Positions 17,739-27,061 of a stretch of DNA of 64,000 nt are shown piece after piece; the first letter of the stretch is position 1; each line of letters opens with the position of its first letter. The notes under the pieces were generated by a model. That model was not told the origin of the DNA. It made no database searches and saw only the letters and a list, made by a program, of their open reading frames with translations. Position numbers and translations under genes: made by a program. The stretch spans positions 832,481-896,480 of the forward strand of contig NZ_JAJKFQ010000005.1 in assembly GCF_020966635.1 (NCBI RefSeq). The letters are read 5' to 3'. The stretch comes from Stieleria sp. JC731 (GTDB lineage: Bacteria > Planctomycetota > Planctomycetia > Pirellulales > Pirellulaceae).

Positions 17739-19424
17739 TTACTCTAGCAACATCACGCTGGTGGCCGCAGGGAATGGTTCGGAGGGCGCGAGTTCCGAGT
17801 TGGTGACGGTCACGACGCGCATCGTTCCGGCGGCCGCTTTCATGTCATAGGTTCCACCACCAGCAACCCAAGTGACATGGCCGCTTTTGTTGTAGATGCT
17901 TCCTGAAAACGATCCGGTGCCAATCAAATTTTGCGATTCAATGATCATCGGCCGGATGTCGGTTGGGTCTTGGTACAGCACCAAGTCTTTGTATGGCGAA
18001 ACGCCATTGTTTAGTCCGCGAAATGTGCATGTGTGGATGAGTGGAGCGATCAGAACACTGGGCTGAAGGTTGGACGGCAGCGGAATATACGACTGCGGTT
18101 TGGCGATATAGAACATAACGCCGTCGGCCTCGACCGATCCAAGAATACAGAGCGACATCTGCGTGATAGGGCTGACGTCGGTGATGACGTAGATTCCAGC
18201 GTTCAGCTTTACTGAGCCACCGAGTGAGACGATTGTCAGTGAATCGTAGACACCGGGTTCCAAGGTGACATCGCAGAGTAGGTCCTCGAGCAGCCCTGTT
18301 ACTGGTGAGAGCAACGTTTGCAGTAGCGGAGAGATCTGCGAAAGCAATGCGGACACAACGTTGTTCGCACCGCTACCAGTAAGCGCCGCGACGACGCGGT
18401 TTCCTTTGCTTGTGGCAGGGTTATAGGCGGGAGGTACTAGCGATCCGAATGGGTCGGGGACTTGCCGTTGGTTGCACCTCAGTGGGTTGCGACCACCGCT
18501 GTCGTACGGACAGTAGTTCGATGTCGAGTCGACTCCTCCGGCGACATAAATGTGTTTTGCAGCCAGTCGTGTTGTTGACACCAGTGGCATGCAAGAAATC
18601 CCGTAGGGAGGAAGTCCGCTTTTTCCTGCCGGGCGACCATATCTGTCAACTCGCCCACCTTTGTTGTTCACATGTACCGCGCCATTGACTCTTAGTTGTC
18701 CCAAGCCCTCGATTTCTAGTCCGCCCGTCAGTGTGAGCAGTGGAGGGCAAATCGCAGACACGGGATCGAGCAGTTCCGTATCAAGCAAGTCGGAAACGGT
18801 ATCTCCCAGCGTGTTTTTTAAGAGCCCCAACAGTCCAGACAGGACGGATGGGATGTTGAGTGGTCCGATTTGAAGAATCGACGTGTCGAGTTGGTCGACA
18901 GCTTCTTCGACGAGCGCAACGCGATCAATATTGCTGATCAGGTTTTGAACGTTAGAAAATGAAATGTCGGCCGGATCAGGGTCAAGTATCGCGAGGGCGG
19001 CTCCGTTGGGATTCGAGACAATCCCAGAAACTGACGTTGCCTTCATTTCCCTCTGCAATGCACCGTCGATGTAGCCGCTGAATATCGAATCGTATTGACG
19101 TTCGGCAATGACTTCGACATATCCATTCTCTCCGGCGTACCTGCCCGACGACGGTGGGATGTTGACGGTGATATTCGCATCGTTCATCCCTTGTCCGTTG
19201 CTGACCATTTCGCGGGCGATATCTGTAGCGTCCGTCGCATCGTTCCCGCTATGCAGGCTGGCGGCGGCGGCTGTTGAGGCGGTGTCGGCGGCATGCTGCA
19301 GATTTAGGTGTTCGCTCATTCCCACACCACCGTCGAACACGAGAGCGGCGATGGAGACGAACATCGGGAGCGTGATCATCGCCAACACGGCGATTTTCCC
19401 TGATCTATTGTGCCTGGGTTTCAT
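17739..19424 (-). CDS. TadG-like pilus/secretion protein
   Basis: The 561-residue protein begins with a basic stretch and a single membrane helix of the TadG/TadE class (RSGKIAVLAMITLPMFVSIAALVFDGG). The conserved LQHAADTASTAAA segment typical of Flp-pilus TadG N-termini follows. The remaining ~480 residues are exported. They include a region rich in Gly/Asn with a strand pattern (VNGAVHVNNKGG, LEPGVYDSLTI, VKLNAGIYVI) resembling the surface part of other planctomycete TadG-like proteins. There are several cysteines (YCPYDSGGRNPLRC). ATG 19424 has GGAG 9 nt upstream. It is the last gene of the minus-strand Tad cluster, separated from the tadE pair by ~340 bp. Confidence 0.82.
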   Translation of the reverse strand: MKPRHNRSGKIAVLAMITLPMFVSIAALVFDGGVGMSEHLNLQHAADTASTAAAASLHSGNDATDATDIAREMVSNGQGMNDANITVNIPPSSGRYAGENGYVEVIAERQYDSIFSGYIDGALQREMKATSVSGIVSNPNGAALAILDPDPADISFSNVQNLISNIDRVALVEEAVDQLDTSILQIGPLNIPSVLSGLLGLLKNTLGDTVSDLLDTELLDPVSAICPPLLTLTGGLEIEGLGQLRVNGAVHVNNKGGRVDRYGRPAGKSGLPPYGISCMPLVSTTRLAAKHIYVAGGVDSTSNYCPYDSGGRNPLRCNQRQVPDPFGSLVPPAYNPATSKGNRVVAALTGSGANNVVSALLSQISPLLQTLLSPVTGLLEDLLCDVTLEPGVYDSLTIVSLGGSVKLNAGIYVITDVSPITQMSLCILGSVEADGVMFYIAKPQSYIPLPSNLQPSVLIAPLIHTCTFRGLNNGVSPYKDLVLYQDPTDIRPMIIESQNLIGTGSFSGSIYNKSGHVTWVAGGGTYDMKAAAGTMRVVTVTNSELAPSEPFPAATSVMLLE

Positions 19425-19761
19425 TTCGCATGCTCCGCTTATATGTGGATCTAGATGTTGAACATAAAACGCTGTAGCCGTGATGGAAGCCAAGTGGCGC
19501 TAAGACAGCTGCGCTCATCGCTGGTCTACAGTCGACGAACAGGTGGTTTAGAAACGGACGGCTGCGCGGACTGTGGATTGTTTGCGAGTGTTTCGGACGC
19601 AATGGGGTGTCGTACCGGTTGGCCTTCACCGAATCGCATCTTCTCTGAGTGACAATTTTTTGAAGCTGATCTAGCGTGATGCTGGTCTACTGCCGCAGGG
19701 GCCTGGCCTTTTCGGATCCGCGGTATCTATCAAGTAGGTTGGCAGCTTTACTCTAAATCGC
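19425..19761. other. Intergenic region within the Tad cluster
   Basis: About 337 bp between the tadG-like start and the tadE-like stop, both on the minus strand. No coding frame or clear hairpin was seen. It may hold a separate promoter for the tadG-like gene. Confidence 0.35.
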
Positions 19762-20274
19762 TTAGTTAACAATCGGCATAGCGCACTCGGAGCGGAGATC
19801 CCATTGAGTCCATTCGAGCCAACCGCTTAGAAATGAGTCGTGTGTGAATTCTAAAGTGACAGAGACTGAATCACCTGGATTGTTTTCACCTGACGCCCAA
19901 TTGATCGTCACGGAAACGTCTTCGGTATTCATGGTCGGTAGAGTGGCCAGGATCGATTGCACTTCCGGGGCACCACTGCCGGCGTTGGTCGAGATGGCGA
20001 CTGGGCCCCATTGGTCTTGGACGGAGTCTGCATCGGCTCCGTGCATTGTTGCTTCACGACAAAGAATTCGTGCCGAATAGTCCAGTGAGTTTTGCTGAAC
20101 CGATACCAGACCGAAGTCAAGCAATGCGAAAATGATTAGCATTGCAACTGGCAACGTGATGGCGGTTTCAACAGCGCTAAGGCCCAATCGAGCAATGTGT
20201 CTTGTTCGGGGTGAAATGCAATCCTGTTGGCGGCTGAAGCTGAGTCGGGAGAGATCGATTTCAGATGATGCCAT
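19762..20274 (-). CDS. TadE-like pseudopilin (second copy)
   Basis: The ~170-residue protein has a basic N-terminus and one hydrophobic helix with the TadE signature (GLSAVETAITLPVAMLIIFA LLDFG region, residues ~35-60). An exported domain with a CREATMHGAD segment and two cysteines in total follows. TadE-type minor pilins are processed by prepilin peptidase and act in Flp pilus assembly. The ATG at 20274 is chosen because it lies 5 bp after the stop of the upstream tadE-like gene; longer in-frame starts would overlap that gene. Confidence 0.8.
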   Translation of the reverse strand: MASSEIDLSRLSFSRQQDCISPRTRHIARLGLSAVETAITLPVAMLIIFALLDFGLVSVQQNSLDYSARILCREATMHGADADSVQDQWGPVAISTNAGSGAPEVQSILATLPTMNTEDVSVTINWASGENNPGDSVSVTLEFTHDSFLSGWLEWTQWDLRSECAMPIVN

Positions 20275-20279
20275 GCGTT

Positions 20280-20714
20280 CTACCGAAATTGTTTGAATTC
20301 CACATGATGCCGAATGTTGACTTCCGACGGGATTCCGGGCCATGCCACGATTGGTGTGAACAGGTACCCGACATCAATGCGAACGTAATGAAATCCTGAG
20401 CTGACTTCGTTGACCGTTAGGTTCGATTCGATAGGACCAGTTTCGATGGGAGGTAACGATGCAAATTCATCAGCAATCGCTGCTTGCACTTGTTGTTCCC
20501 AGGAGCCACGGCTGAACTCAGTGAATTGATGGCTTGCGCCATATGTGGCACCGCTTCTGGCGGCATTGCAGACAATGCTGCGAATCCCTAACGCCCGTCC
20601 GAAATCGACGCATGCAAATGCGAATAGGAGCAAGATCGGAGCTAAGATTGCGAATTCGACCGCAGCTACAGCAGTTCGACGAGGATGGCGTGCAATCATG
20701 AGAGGCCAAATCAT
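20280..20714 (-). CDS. TadE-like pseudopilin (first copy)
   Basis: The ~144-residue protein has a short basic leader (ARHPRRTAVAAVEFAILAP) with the Glu at +5 of the hydrophobic stretch that is typical of TadE and type IV-like pilins. An LLLFAFACVDFGRAL helix and a soluble domain follow. The CNAARSGATYGAS segment is the usual TadE post-helix motif. ATG at 20714 (MIWPLMIARH) or 20699 (MIARHPRR) are both possible. It precedes the second TadE-like gene by 5 bp and lies ~185 bp after tadC. Confidence 0.82.
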   Translation of the reverse strand: MIWPLMIARHPRRTAVAAVEFAILAPILLLFAFACVDFGRALGIRSIVCNAARSGATYGASHQFTEFSRGSWEQQVQAAIADEFASLPPIETGPIESNLTVNEVSSGFHYVRIDVGYLFTPIVAWPGIPSEVNIRHHVEFKQFR

Positions 20715-20804
20715 GGTGTAATGACGTGTTGATTCTGAATTGCGGCTTTTACAACGTCGCCTGAACTGCGTAACCTTAGCGCGAATGGATGATCCTTTTA
20801 TCCA

Positions 20805-20837
20805 GTGGAAGGCGACAGTAGAAAATCGACAGGCTGG
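20805..20837 (-). repeat. Dispersed repeat, partial inverted copy D
   Basis: Read on the minus strand it gives CCAGCCTGTCGATTTTC, then TGTCGCCTTCCACTGG. This matches the left half of copies A-C in opposite orientation. It lies in the gap between tadC and the tadE-like genes. Confidence 0.55.
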
Positions 20838-20899
20838 CACTCGTCCGTCAGGGATGACACACGACCTGCAGTCCGTTGTTGTTGTATCGAAACAGTCAA

Positions 20900-21844
20900 T
20901 CAGTTGTTGCCGGAAAATGCTTCGTAAATTTTGATCGCGGCTGGTCCCACCAAGACGATAAACGTCGCGGGGAAAATACAGACCATCATCGGCAACATGA
21001 TTTTGACCGACGCACGTTGGGCGTTTTCTTCTGCGGCTTGTTCGCGTTGGTAGCGTAAAGTATCGGAATGGCTGCGTAGTGCATCGGCGATGTTTGAGCC
21101 ATTGCGATGCCCTTCGGTAATCAGGGTGCTCAAGATTTGGATGGGTTCGTAACCCGTGCGTTCCGCCAGTCGTTTCATCGCCATGTCGAGAGATGACCCC
21201 AGCTCAATATCTCGCTGGACGTTTGACATCTCTAATGCAAGTTCACGGTGTGCGGCGCGAAGTTCTCCTGCGACACGGCGAAGGCTGTCTTGTAAACTTA
21301 GGCCTGCATCGAGGCAGACGACGACCAAATCAAGGAAATCAGGTAGAGATGCCTTGAGGGTTTGGCGATATCGAACTGTCGTTCGGTTAAGCCAAAAGAT
21401 TGGCGCTAGCCAGCCGGCGGCAATTCCCGTCAGCGCAATGTAGAGCACTTCAAGGCCTGATCCCCACCCGAATTGCCAGAGGATCGTCGCCACGATCGCG
21501 GGGACGATCATCAATATTCCACGGGTGGCTAGAAGAACATGGACGGCGTTTTTCCCTCGAACCCCCGCTGTCGCAAGTCTGCGACGCAGCGATGACACTT
21601 GAGACAGGTTTGAAAATGAAGCGAAACGAGATAGCTTGACTAGCAGTTCGCCAAGCTTCTTCGTGTCGACCCATTGGCTCCTTTTAGTGCTCGTCTGTGA
21701 CTGACCGGCGTAAAGCGATTCCATGCGTTTGTGAACCGTCGCGCCGTAAGCTGTGAACTGACTCAGTAGCACGTAGGCGACCAACGCGGTAAAGCCAAAG
21801 ACCCCAAGCACGGTAGCGACTTGGAGTGAAAGCAATGTCTCCAT
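20900..21844 (-). CDS. tadC: Type II/IV secretion inner-membrane protein TadC
   Basis: This 314-residue T2SSF-family platform protein has an N-terminal helix (VLGVFGFTALVAYVLL), two central helices (ILMIVPAIVATILW and LYIALTGIAAGWLAPIFWL) and a C-terminal helix (MLPMMVCIFPATFIVLVG). The cytoplasmic F domain contains FLDLVVVCLDAGLSLQDSLRR. With TadB it forms the membrane platform driven by the TadA ATPase. It begins 4 bp after tadB. Assignment as TadC rests on position after TadB and on the family pattern. Confidence 0.9.
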   Translation of the reverse strand: METLLSLQVATVLGVFGFTALVAYVLLSQFTAYGATVHKRMESLYAGQSQTSTKRSQWVDTKKLGELLVKLSRFASFSNLSQVSSLRRRLATAGVRGKNAVHVLLATRGILMIVPAIVATILWQFGWGSGLEVLYIALTGIAAGWLAPIFWLNRTTVRYRQTLKASLPDFLDLVVVCLDAGLSLQDSLRRVAGELRAAHRELALEMSNVQRDIELGSSLDMAMKRLAERTGYEPIQILSTLITEGHRNGSNIADALRSHSDTLRYQREQAAEENAQRASVKIMLPMMVCIFPATFIVLVGPAAIKIYEAFSGNN

Positions 21845-21848
21845 GTTT

Positions 21849-22793
21849 TTAAAACCGAAAGTTGATGATACGGTAGATCCAGAAGAATCCCAGGCATTGA
21901 AGCCCAGCGGTCATGAACAACAGCTCTTTTTTGGTCAGTAGGGTTTCGACATAATCCGGAGCGATGAACTGGAGAGCGACAAACGCGGCGACGGGAAGCA
22001 TCAATAGCACGACCGCCTGCATACGGCCTTCACTGGTTAGCGTGCGCACGCGTTGTTTAAGGCGGCCACGCTTTTCCATCGTCGAAGCAAGGTTTTGCAG
22101 AAGGTCTGGTAAATCTCCACCCGACTTTGACTGAACAAGCAATGCGACGACAAAGATTTGCATGTCCATGACGCCGCTGCGTTCTCCTAGCTTTCGAAAG
22201 GCAAGCTCTTTGGTTAAGCCGCGATCTTGTTGTTCACAGCAGAGTGCGAACTCCTTGCAGATCGGTTTGGGGAAACGGTCGGCAATGTTTCTCATCGCTG
22301 AGTTGACTGTTTTTCCCGATCTTACCGCGCGGCTGATCGACTGGAACACGCCGGGCAACTGCTCAACGAGTTTACGATTGCGTGAACGCTGCATCATGAT
22401 GAGCAACGCCATCGGTGCAAATACAGACGCCAATCCGAGCGGGATGGCAACCCAGCTGATCACGAAATATAGACCCGCTCCGACGGCCAGCCCTAGGAAG
22501 ATGCTGCCCCATAAAAAGGTTTTGATGCTGCATCCAATTTCGCTGTTGTCGATCAATCGATCTATCGCTTGAAGGATCCTCTTCTTAGTCGTGCGCTGCT
22601 CATCCGACTGAAGCGAAGACTGTTTGAAGATGGAAAGTATATTGGCTTGTTCAGTCGATCCGTCGAGTTCCCGAAGACGTCGTTCGGTGAGCATTTCCGC
22701 CCGCAACCGGTGGCGGGAGAAATACGTTCCAATCAACATCACGCCGCCAGCGACGGCGCAAAAGGAGAAAGCTGAAACGATAATTGGCAACAT
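21849..22793 (-). CDS. tadB: Type II/IV secretion inner-membrane protein TadB
   Basis: The 314-residue T2SSF-family protein has an N-terminal helix (IIVSAFSFCAVAGGVMLIG), a double helix near residues 95-135 (FLGLAVGAGLYFVISW, LASVFAPMALLIMM) and the F-domain segment VFQSISRAVRSGKTVNSAMRN. A C-terminal helix pair (VVLLMLPVAAFVALQF) follows. It is the partner of TadC in the Flp pilus platform. It starts 11 bp after the tadA stop and ends 4 bp before tadC, giving a compact operon. Confidence 0.9.
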   Translation of the reverse strand: MLPIIVSAFSFCAVAGGVMLIGTYFSRHRLRAEMLTERRLRELDGSTEQANILSIFKQSSLQSDEQRTTKKRILQAIDRLIDNSEIGCSIKTFLWGSIFLGLAVGAGLYFVISWVAIPLGLASVFAPMALLIMMQRSRNRKLVEQLPGVFQSISRAVRSGKTVNSAMRNIADRFPKPICKEFALCCEQQDRGLTKELAFRKLGERSGVMDMQIFVVALLVQSKSGGDLPDLLQNLASTMEKRGRLKQRVRTLTSEGRMQAVVLLMLPVAAFVALQFIAPDYVETLLTKKELLFMTAGLQCLGFFWIYRIINFRF

Positions 22794-22804
22794 GCTGATG
22801 TCTC

Positions 22805-24100
22805 CTAGACAACCTGGACATCACGTGGGCGAATACCCGATTCTTGCAGCCGGGTCATGCAGTTCGGTACGACGCCAGTTGCTTCGAACACGCCTGTGGC
22901 ATGACCGTTCTTGTCAATGCCTGTGCGACGAAATTCGAAGATGTCGTGCATGCTGATCAGTTCGCCGTGAACGCCTGTGACTTCTGAGATCTGCACAATC
23001 TTTCGGTGACCACCTGTCATGCGTTCCACTTGGACCACAATGTTGATTGCGGAGGCGATCTGTCGGTGAATGAACCACATCGGAAGCTCTGGGGCCGCCA
23101 TCCCGACAAGCATTTCAAGGCGGCTGAGCGCTTCACGTGTATTGTTGGCGTGGATGGTCGACATGCTTCCGTCGTGTCCGGTGTTCATCGCTTGCAGCAT
23201 GTCGAATGCCTCTGCGCCACGGCATTCCCCGACGATGATTCGGTCGGGACGCATCCGTAAAGCGTTTTTCAATAAGTCACCTGAGGTGATCGCGCCTTTC
23301 CCGTCGATGTTGGCAGTTCGGGTTTCCATTCGGGCAACGTGCGGTTGTTGAAGACGCAGTTCTGCCGCATCCTCGATCGTTGCGATTCGTTCCGTCTTTT
23401 CGATAAAGCCAGAAAGTAGATTCAAAAGAGTTGTTTTACCGCCGCCAGTGCCTCCGGAGACCAAGATGTTCAGCTTGGCTTTTACGCATGCTGATAAGAA
23501 CGACAGCATGTCCGAGGTTGCCGTTTGGCGGACGATCAAGTCCTTGATATCCAGAACGTTGGTGGCAAAACGGCGGATGGAAACCAAGGCACCATCCAGA
23601 GCCAAGGGGTGGATGACGGCGTTCAGTCGGCTGCCGTCGGGTAACCGGGCATCGACCATCGGAGACGACTCGTCGATGCGTCTGCCGACGCGGCCGGAGA
23701 TTCGTTGAACGATATCAATCAAGTGATCGTTGTCTCGGAATCGAACAGAGGTTCGTTCGAGTACCCCTTTGCGTTCGACATAGATATTGGTCGGCCCATT
23801 GATCAAAATGTCAGACACCGAAGGGTCGTTCATCAGAGGCTCGAGAGGCCCCAGGCCCAAGGTCTCATTTAAAAGCTCTTCGATAAGGCGAAGACGGTCG
23901 ACGCTTGATAGCAGGTCAGAGTGCTTATCACAAAGCCGTTCGACACCAATCCTTAATTCTTGGCGCATGACGGACTCGTCGACTGAACGTGACGCTTCAA
24001 GGTCCAGTTCTGCAATGAGCCGTTCGTGGATTTCAGCCTTTAGGTTCTGAAACCAGATTTCATGCGACGGGTTGTTAGCGGCTGTCACTTGATTATCCAA
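22805..24100 (-). CDS. tadA: Flp pilus assembly ATPase TadA/CpaF
   Basis: This 431-residue secretion ATPase has the CpaF N-terminal helical domain ([21 protein letters not shown]), Walker A ([13 protein letters not shown], ~residue 220), an Asp box ([11 protein letters not shown]), Walker B/His boxes ([21 protein letters not shown]) and the [15 protein letters not shown] motif. All key residues are intact. It powers pilus assembly or Tad secretion at the cytoplasmic face. It lies 28 bp downstream of the tadZ-like gene and upstream of tadB. Confidence 0.95.
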   Translation of the reverse strand: MDNQVTAANNPSHEIWFQNLKAEIHERLIAELDLEASRSVDESVMRQELRIGVERLCDKHSDLLSSVDRLRLIEELLNETLGLGPLEPLMNDPSVSDILINGPTNIYVERKGVLERTSVRFRDNDHLIDIVQRISGRVGRRIDESSPMVDARLPDGSRLNAVIHPLALDGALVSIRRFATNVLDIKDLIVRQTATSDMLSFLSACVKAKLNILVSGGTGGGKTTLLNLLSGFIEKTERIATIEDAAELRLQQPHVARMETRTANIDGKGAITSGDLLKNALRMRPDRIIVGECRGAEAFDMLQAMNTGHDGSMSTIHANNTREALSRLEMLVGMAAPELPMWFIHRQIASAINIVVQVERMTGGHRKIVQISEVTGVHGELISMHDIFEFRRTGIDKNGHATGVFEATGVVPNCMTRLQESGIRPRDVQVV

Positions 24101-24128
24101 AGGAAGTACCCCCTAGTTTAAACGGTTG

Positions 24129-25358
24129 CTATTTTGCGGACTGGCTCGACGCCCCGGGGAACGGTCGAATCACACTGCCGAGTCGATTAAGCAGCGAAGG
24201 TTGTTTGGCCGGCGACGCGTTCTTGTCTGTTTTATTGCCGGTGCCTTTGATCCCGGTAACACACTGGGCGACCTTCAGGAAACCTTGCGCCGACTTGCAA
24301 CCGGGGTTATTTAAGACAATTGGCTCGCCCAGATTGATCGATGCGGTGAAGTTTGATGGTTCAATCAGCACCGGCAGCAGTTCTTGAATTTGGAGAACTT
24401 TCTTGACACTCGCTTGTGGGAGTTCACTTTCACTTTCGCTGACAAAGAAGACGACTCTTATCGCGTCTGGGTTGACGCCATTGCTGGCCAGGTACTTGAG
24501 TATTTCTTTGGTGCGGACGACTGATGACATATCCAGCCGACATGTGACAAAGATGAACTCGCTAGCAACCAAAGCACGCATCTGTTCGCTGTACATCGGG
24601 GAGTCGATATGCACAAGCGTGTAGGGGCGTGACAGCGTTGTGTATTCGATGATCCGACTGCAGAGATTGAGGTCAAGGTCTCTTCGGTCGGAAAACATCG
24701 GAGGGCCCGCGATCAGCGCGATCCCACAACTATGGTTCGCCACCACTTGATCGATCATCGAATCATCTAGGCCCATCCTTTGCGTCAGCAAGTCACGCAG
24801 ATTGTGTGTTGGGCTCATGTTCAACATCGTGCCGAGGTCTCCACCCTGGATGTGGAGGTCGATCAATGCGCATTTTCCGGCAGCTTTCGCAAACGCTGCG
24901 GCAAGGTTGACCGACAGCAGGCAGGAGTCATAGTTGCTGTTTGTCGGTAGGACCGAAATGATCTTTCCGACTTTTCCAGTGCCGACCGTCGACGCATGAA
25001 GTCTGGAAAGAAGCTTGATAAAGTCCGTGCGAAAGCTTTCCGTGAGCGTTAACACGTCTGAAGCTCCGGCTCGGAATAGATTCAACGCCACGTCAGACTC
25101 GATTGCCTGCACCAAGACGACGACTTTCGCCGAGCCTTGTTCATGAAATCGGCTGATCGTATCTAGAACTTCCTTGTCAATCGATCGCAGTGCCAGGAAG
25201 CAAACGCAGCCCGGGACCAGCATGTTTTCCATCTCTTTGGAAATCCAGGCTAGTTCGACTTCCCGTCCCTCGTGGTGCGCCACCCCAGCTTCGACAAGCT
25301 CGTTTCGTAATCTCGCGGTGACATCTTCATTCTCGTTGATGATCCAGAATTCGTTCAT
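24129..25358 (-). CDS. TadZ/CpaE-like protein with degenerate P-loop
   Basis: The ~409-residue protein has an N-terminal receiver-like domain without a clear acceptor Asp. A MinD/ParA-type ATPase fold follows (ALIDLHIQGGDLGTMLNMSP, LVHIDSPMYSEQMRALVASE, QIQELLPVLIEPS). In typical CpaE/TadZ the P-loop reads like KGGVGTT. Here the equivalent position is VLPTNSNYDSCLLSVNLA, with no glycine-rich loop or catalytic lysine, so ATP hydrolysis is doubtful. TadZ localises the Tad machine at the pole. It is the first gene of the tadZ-A-B-C run. The ATG at 25358 (MNEFWII) is chosen. Confidence 0.85.
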   Translation of the reverse strand: MNEFWIINENEDVTARLRNELVEAGVAHHEGREVELAWISKEMENMLVPGCVCFLALRSIDKEVLDTISRFHEQGSAKVVVLVQAIESDVALNLFRAGASDVLTLTESFRTDFIKLLSRLHASTVGTGKVGKIISVLPTNSNYDSCLLSVNLAAAFAKAAGKCALIDLHIQGGDLGTMLNMSPTHNLRDLLTQRMGLDDSMIDQVVANHSCGIALIAGPPMFSDRRDLDLNLCSRIIEYTTLSRPYTLVHIDSPMYSEQMRALVASEFIFVTCRLDMSSVVRTKEILKYLASNGVNPDAIRVVFFVSESESELPQASVKKVLQIQELLPVLIEPSNFTASINLGEPIVLNNPGCKSAQGFLKVAQCVTGIKGTGNKTDKNASPAKQPSLLNRLGSVIRPFPGASSQSAK

Positions 25359-25849
25359 TGTGTCGCGTCTTTGTATCTGCAATAGAGCGTGAAACCGTTC
25401 ACTCGGGCAGCGATGGGTCGTGGGGATCCATAGCGCATCGTGTCATCGGTAAAATTGCGTGGAGGTCGGAGCCGAATCGAGTGATCGCCTTATGGCGTCA
25501 TCAGGATCGACGAGAATGGAAGTTTTTTGTATTGATGTGTCATTGGGATTTGCAAAACCGGATTTCGTTGGGTCGCCTTGTCGGATCGCTACGTGATTCT
25601 GATCAAATTGCTTCAGTAAATCGTAGGTCTACGTCGCGAAGTATGTGAACTTCAGGTTGGGTAACATTTAGATTGAGGGGCAAACTTCGTTCGTCACAAC
25701 GATCTCGCTTTTAGTCGTGTTGCCAGCGTCTGTGCTGATTTGAAATGGTTTGTGACTTTGTTGTCCGATGATGATTTGCAACAAAATTGGTGCGTGGAAT
25801 TGTCAATGTTTCCAACAAAGGAGATGGGGAATCGGAAAGGTCCTTTTAC
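25359..25849. other. Intergenic region upstream of the Tad operon
   Basis: About 490 bp between the tadZ-like start and the stop of the receiver-HDOD gene. It should contain the tad promoter. No Flp pilin gene (short hydrophobic ORF with a GxxxxEY motif) could be found here on either strand. No strong hairpin or operator stands out. Confidence 0.4.
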
Positions 25850-27061
25850 CTAAGCGTGGAAAGCCGGAGTGGAGTTTTGAGTCTCATGTACTGCGTGCTT
25901 CGCTTCTTCTGTAGGCCGGGATTTCCACCGGCCGATCAACTGGTCGAGTTTCGTTGGCAGTTGCGAGGTTTCGGGATTCGCTTGCGAGTTTGTTTTCTGC
26001 TCGGTGATGAAACGTGCGGCAAAAACAATCTGGCTGACTTGGCCGGCTTCTTGGCAGCATTCGGCATCGTGATGATTGGCGACGGTTTCGCTCAGCTCCT
26101 TAGGAAGCCCCCAGAGCTCAAGCAGATAGGCTCCCAACTGCGGGTGCGACGCGCCAAACTCCAGTTGTTCAGCTTCGCAGGAAGGCGTGCCGTCGGATGC
26201 CGCTTGGTCGAGTATCGATTGGTAGCGTTTAGGGAATGAATGGCTAAGAATGATCTTGCCAATGTCTTGTAGGAGAGCGGCTGAAAAGACGGTGTCGATC
26301 AATTTCTGATCGTCCGATTCCGATTCCGCAATTTGACGAGCGGTCTTGGCGACGCTGATCCCGTGTTCAAAGATTTCTGCGGTTGCCGCAGTGTCAAACG
26401 CCGGTGTCTGTGATGGTGCGGGAATTGGTGTCACCATCGTTTGCAACATATCAACACCGATCAGCGAAAGGCTCTGCTCCATGCTGACGATTGGTGTCTT
26501 GGGACCGAAGATTGACGAATTCGCTAACTGCAGGACCTTTCCGGTAAGGATTGGGTCGTGAGAAATTGCGTTGGCAAGCGATTTGGTAGACGATGGTTCG
26601 GCGGCTAGCTCTTTTTCGATCGCTTCACGGATACTTGGTGGTGTCCAGAAATCGTGATAGTTTCCTGCAGCCTCAAGAACTTCTGGGGAGGTGATCGCTG
26701 ACTGGTAGGATTCGATGCCGCGGATGGTACTGATCAATATATTTGGGTCGCAAGGTTTCGCGAGGTACTGGTGTACCGGCTTAACCGCGCGGAGAATCGA
26801 TTCCCGGTCAGCCTGTCCGGAAAGGATGATGCGCATTGTTGCCGGGGAGCGTCGTTCCACGATGTCAAGCAGTTCGGCACCGTCCATCACGGGCATGCTC
26901 ATGTCGGAGACGATGACGTTAAACGCAGACACGTCGAGCAATTCGAGTGCTTCGGTTCCCGACGTGGCAGTCCGGATATCCCAGTCGTCTTGTTCCGCTC
27001 GGATCATGCGAGTTATGCCTCGCAACACTTGGGGCTCATCGTCGACGAGTAAGATCCTCAT
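25850..27061 (-). CDS. Receiver-HDOD signalling protein
   Basis: The 403-residue protein has an N-terminal receiver (ILLVDDEPQVLRGI; acceptor Asp in VIVSDMSMPVMDG; Lys in QYLAKPCDPN). An HDOD domain follows (~145-340: ISHDPILTGKVLQLANSS, SLSLIGVDML, LLQDIGKIILS). HDOD domains resemble HD hydrolases but usually lack the full metal site and act as regulatory scaffolds, often linked to c-di-GMP or motility. The start ATG overlaps the stop of the hybrid kinase by 4 bp (ATGA), so it is the last gene of the four-gene signalling operon and the likely output. Confidence 0.92.
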   Translation of the reverse strand: MRILLVDDEPQVLRGITRMIRAEQDDWDIRTATSGTEALELLDVSAFNVIVSDMSMPVMDGAELLDIVERRSPATMRIILSGQADRESILRAVKPVHQYLAKPCDPNILISTIRGIESYQSAITSPEVLEAAGNYHDFWTPPSIREAIEKELAAEPSSTKSLANAISHDPILTGKVLQLANSSIFGPKTPIVSMEQSLSLIGVDMLQTMVTPIPAPSQTPAFDTAATAEIFEHGISVAKTARQIAESESDDQKLIDTVFSAALLQDIGKIILSHSFPKRYQSILDQAASDGTPSCEAEQLEFGASHPQLGAYLLELWGLPKELSETVANHHDAECCQEAGQVSQIVFAARFITEQKTNSQANPETSQLPTKLDQLIGRWKSRPTEEAKHAVHETQNSTPAFHA

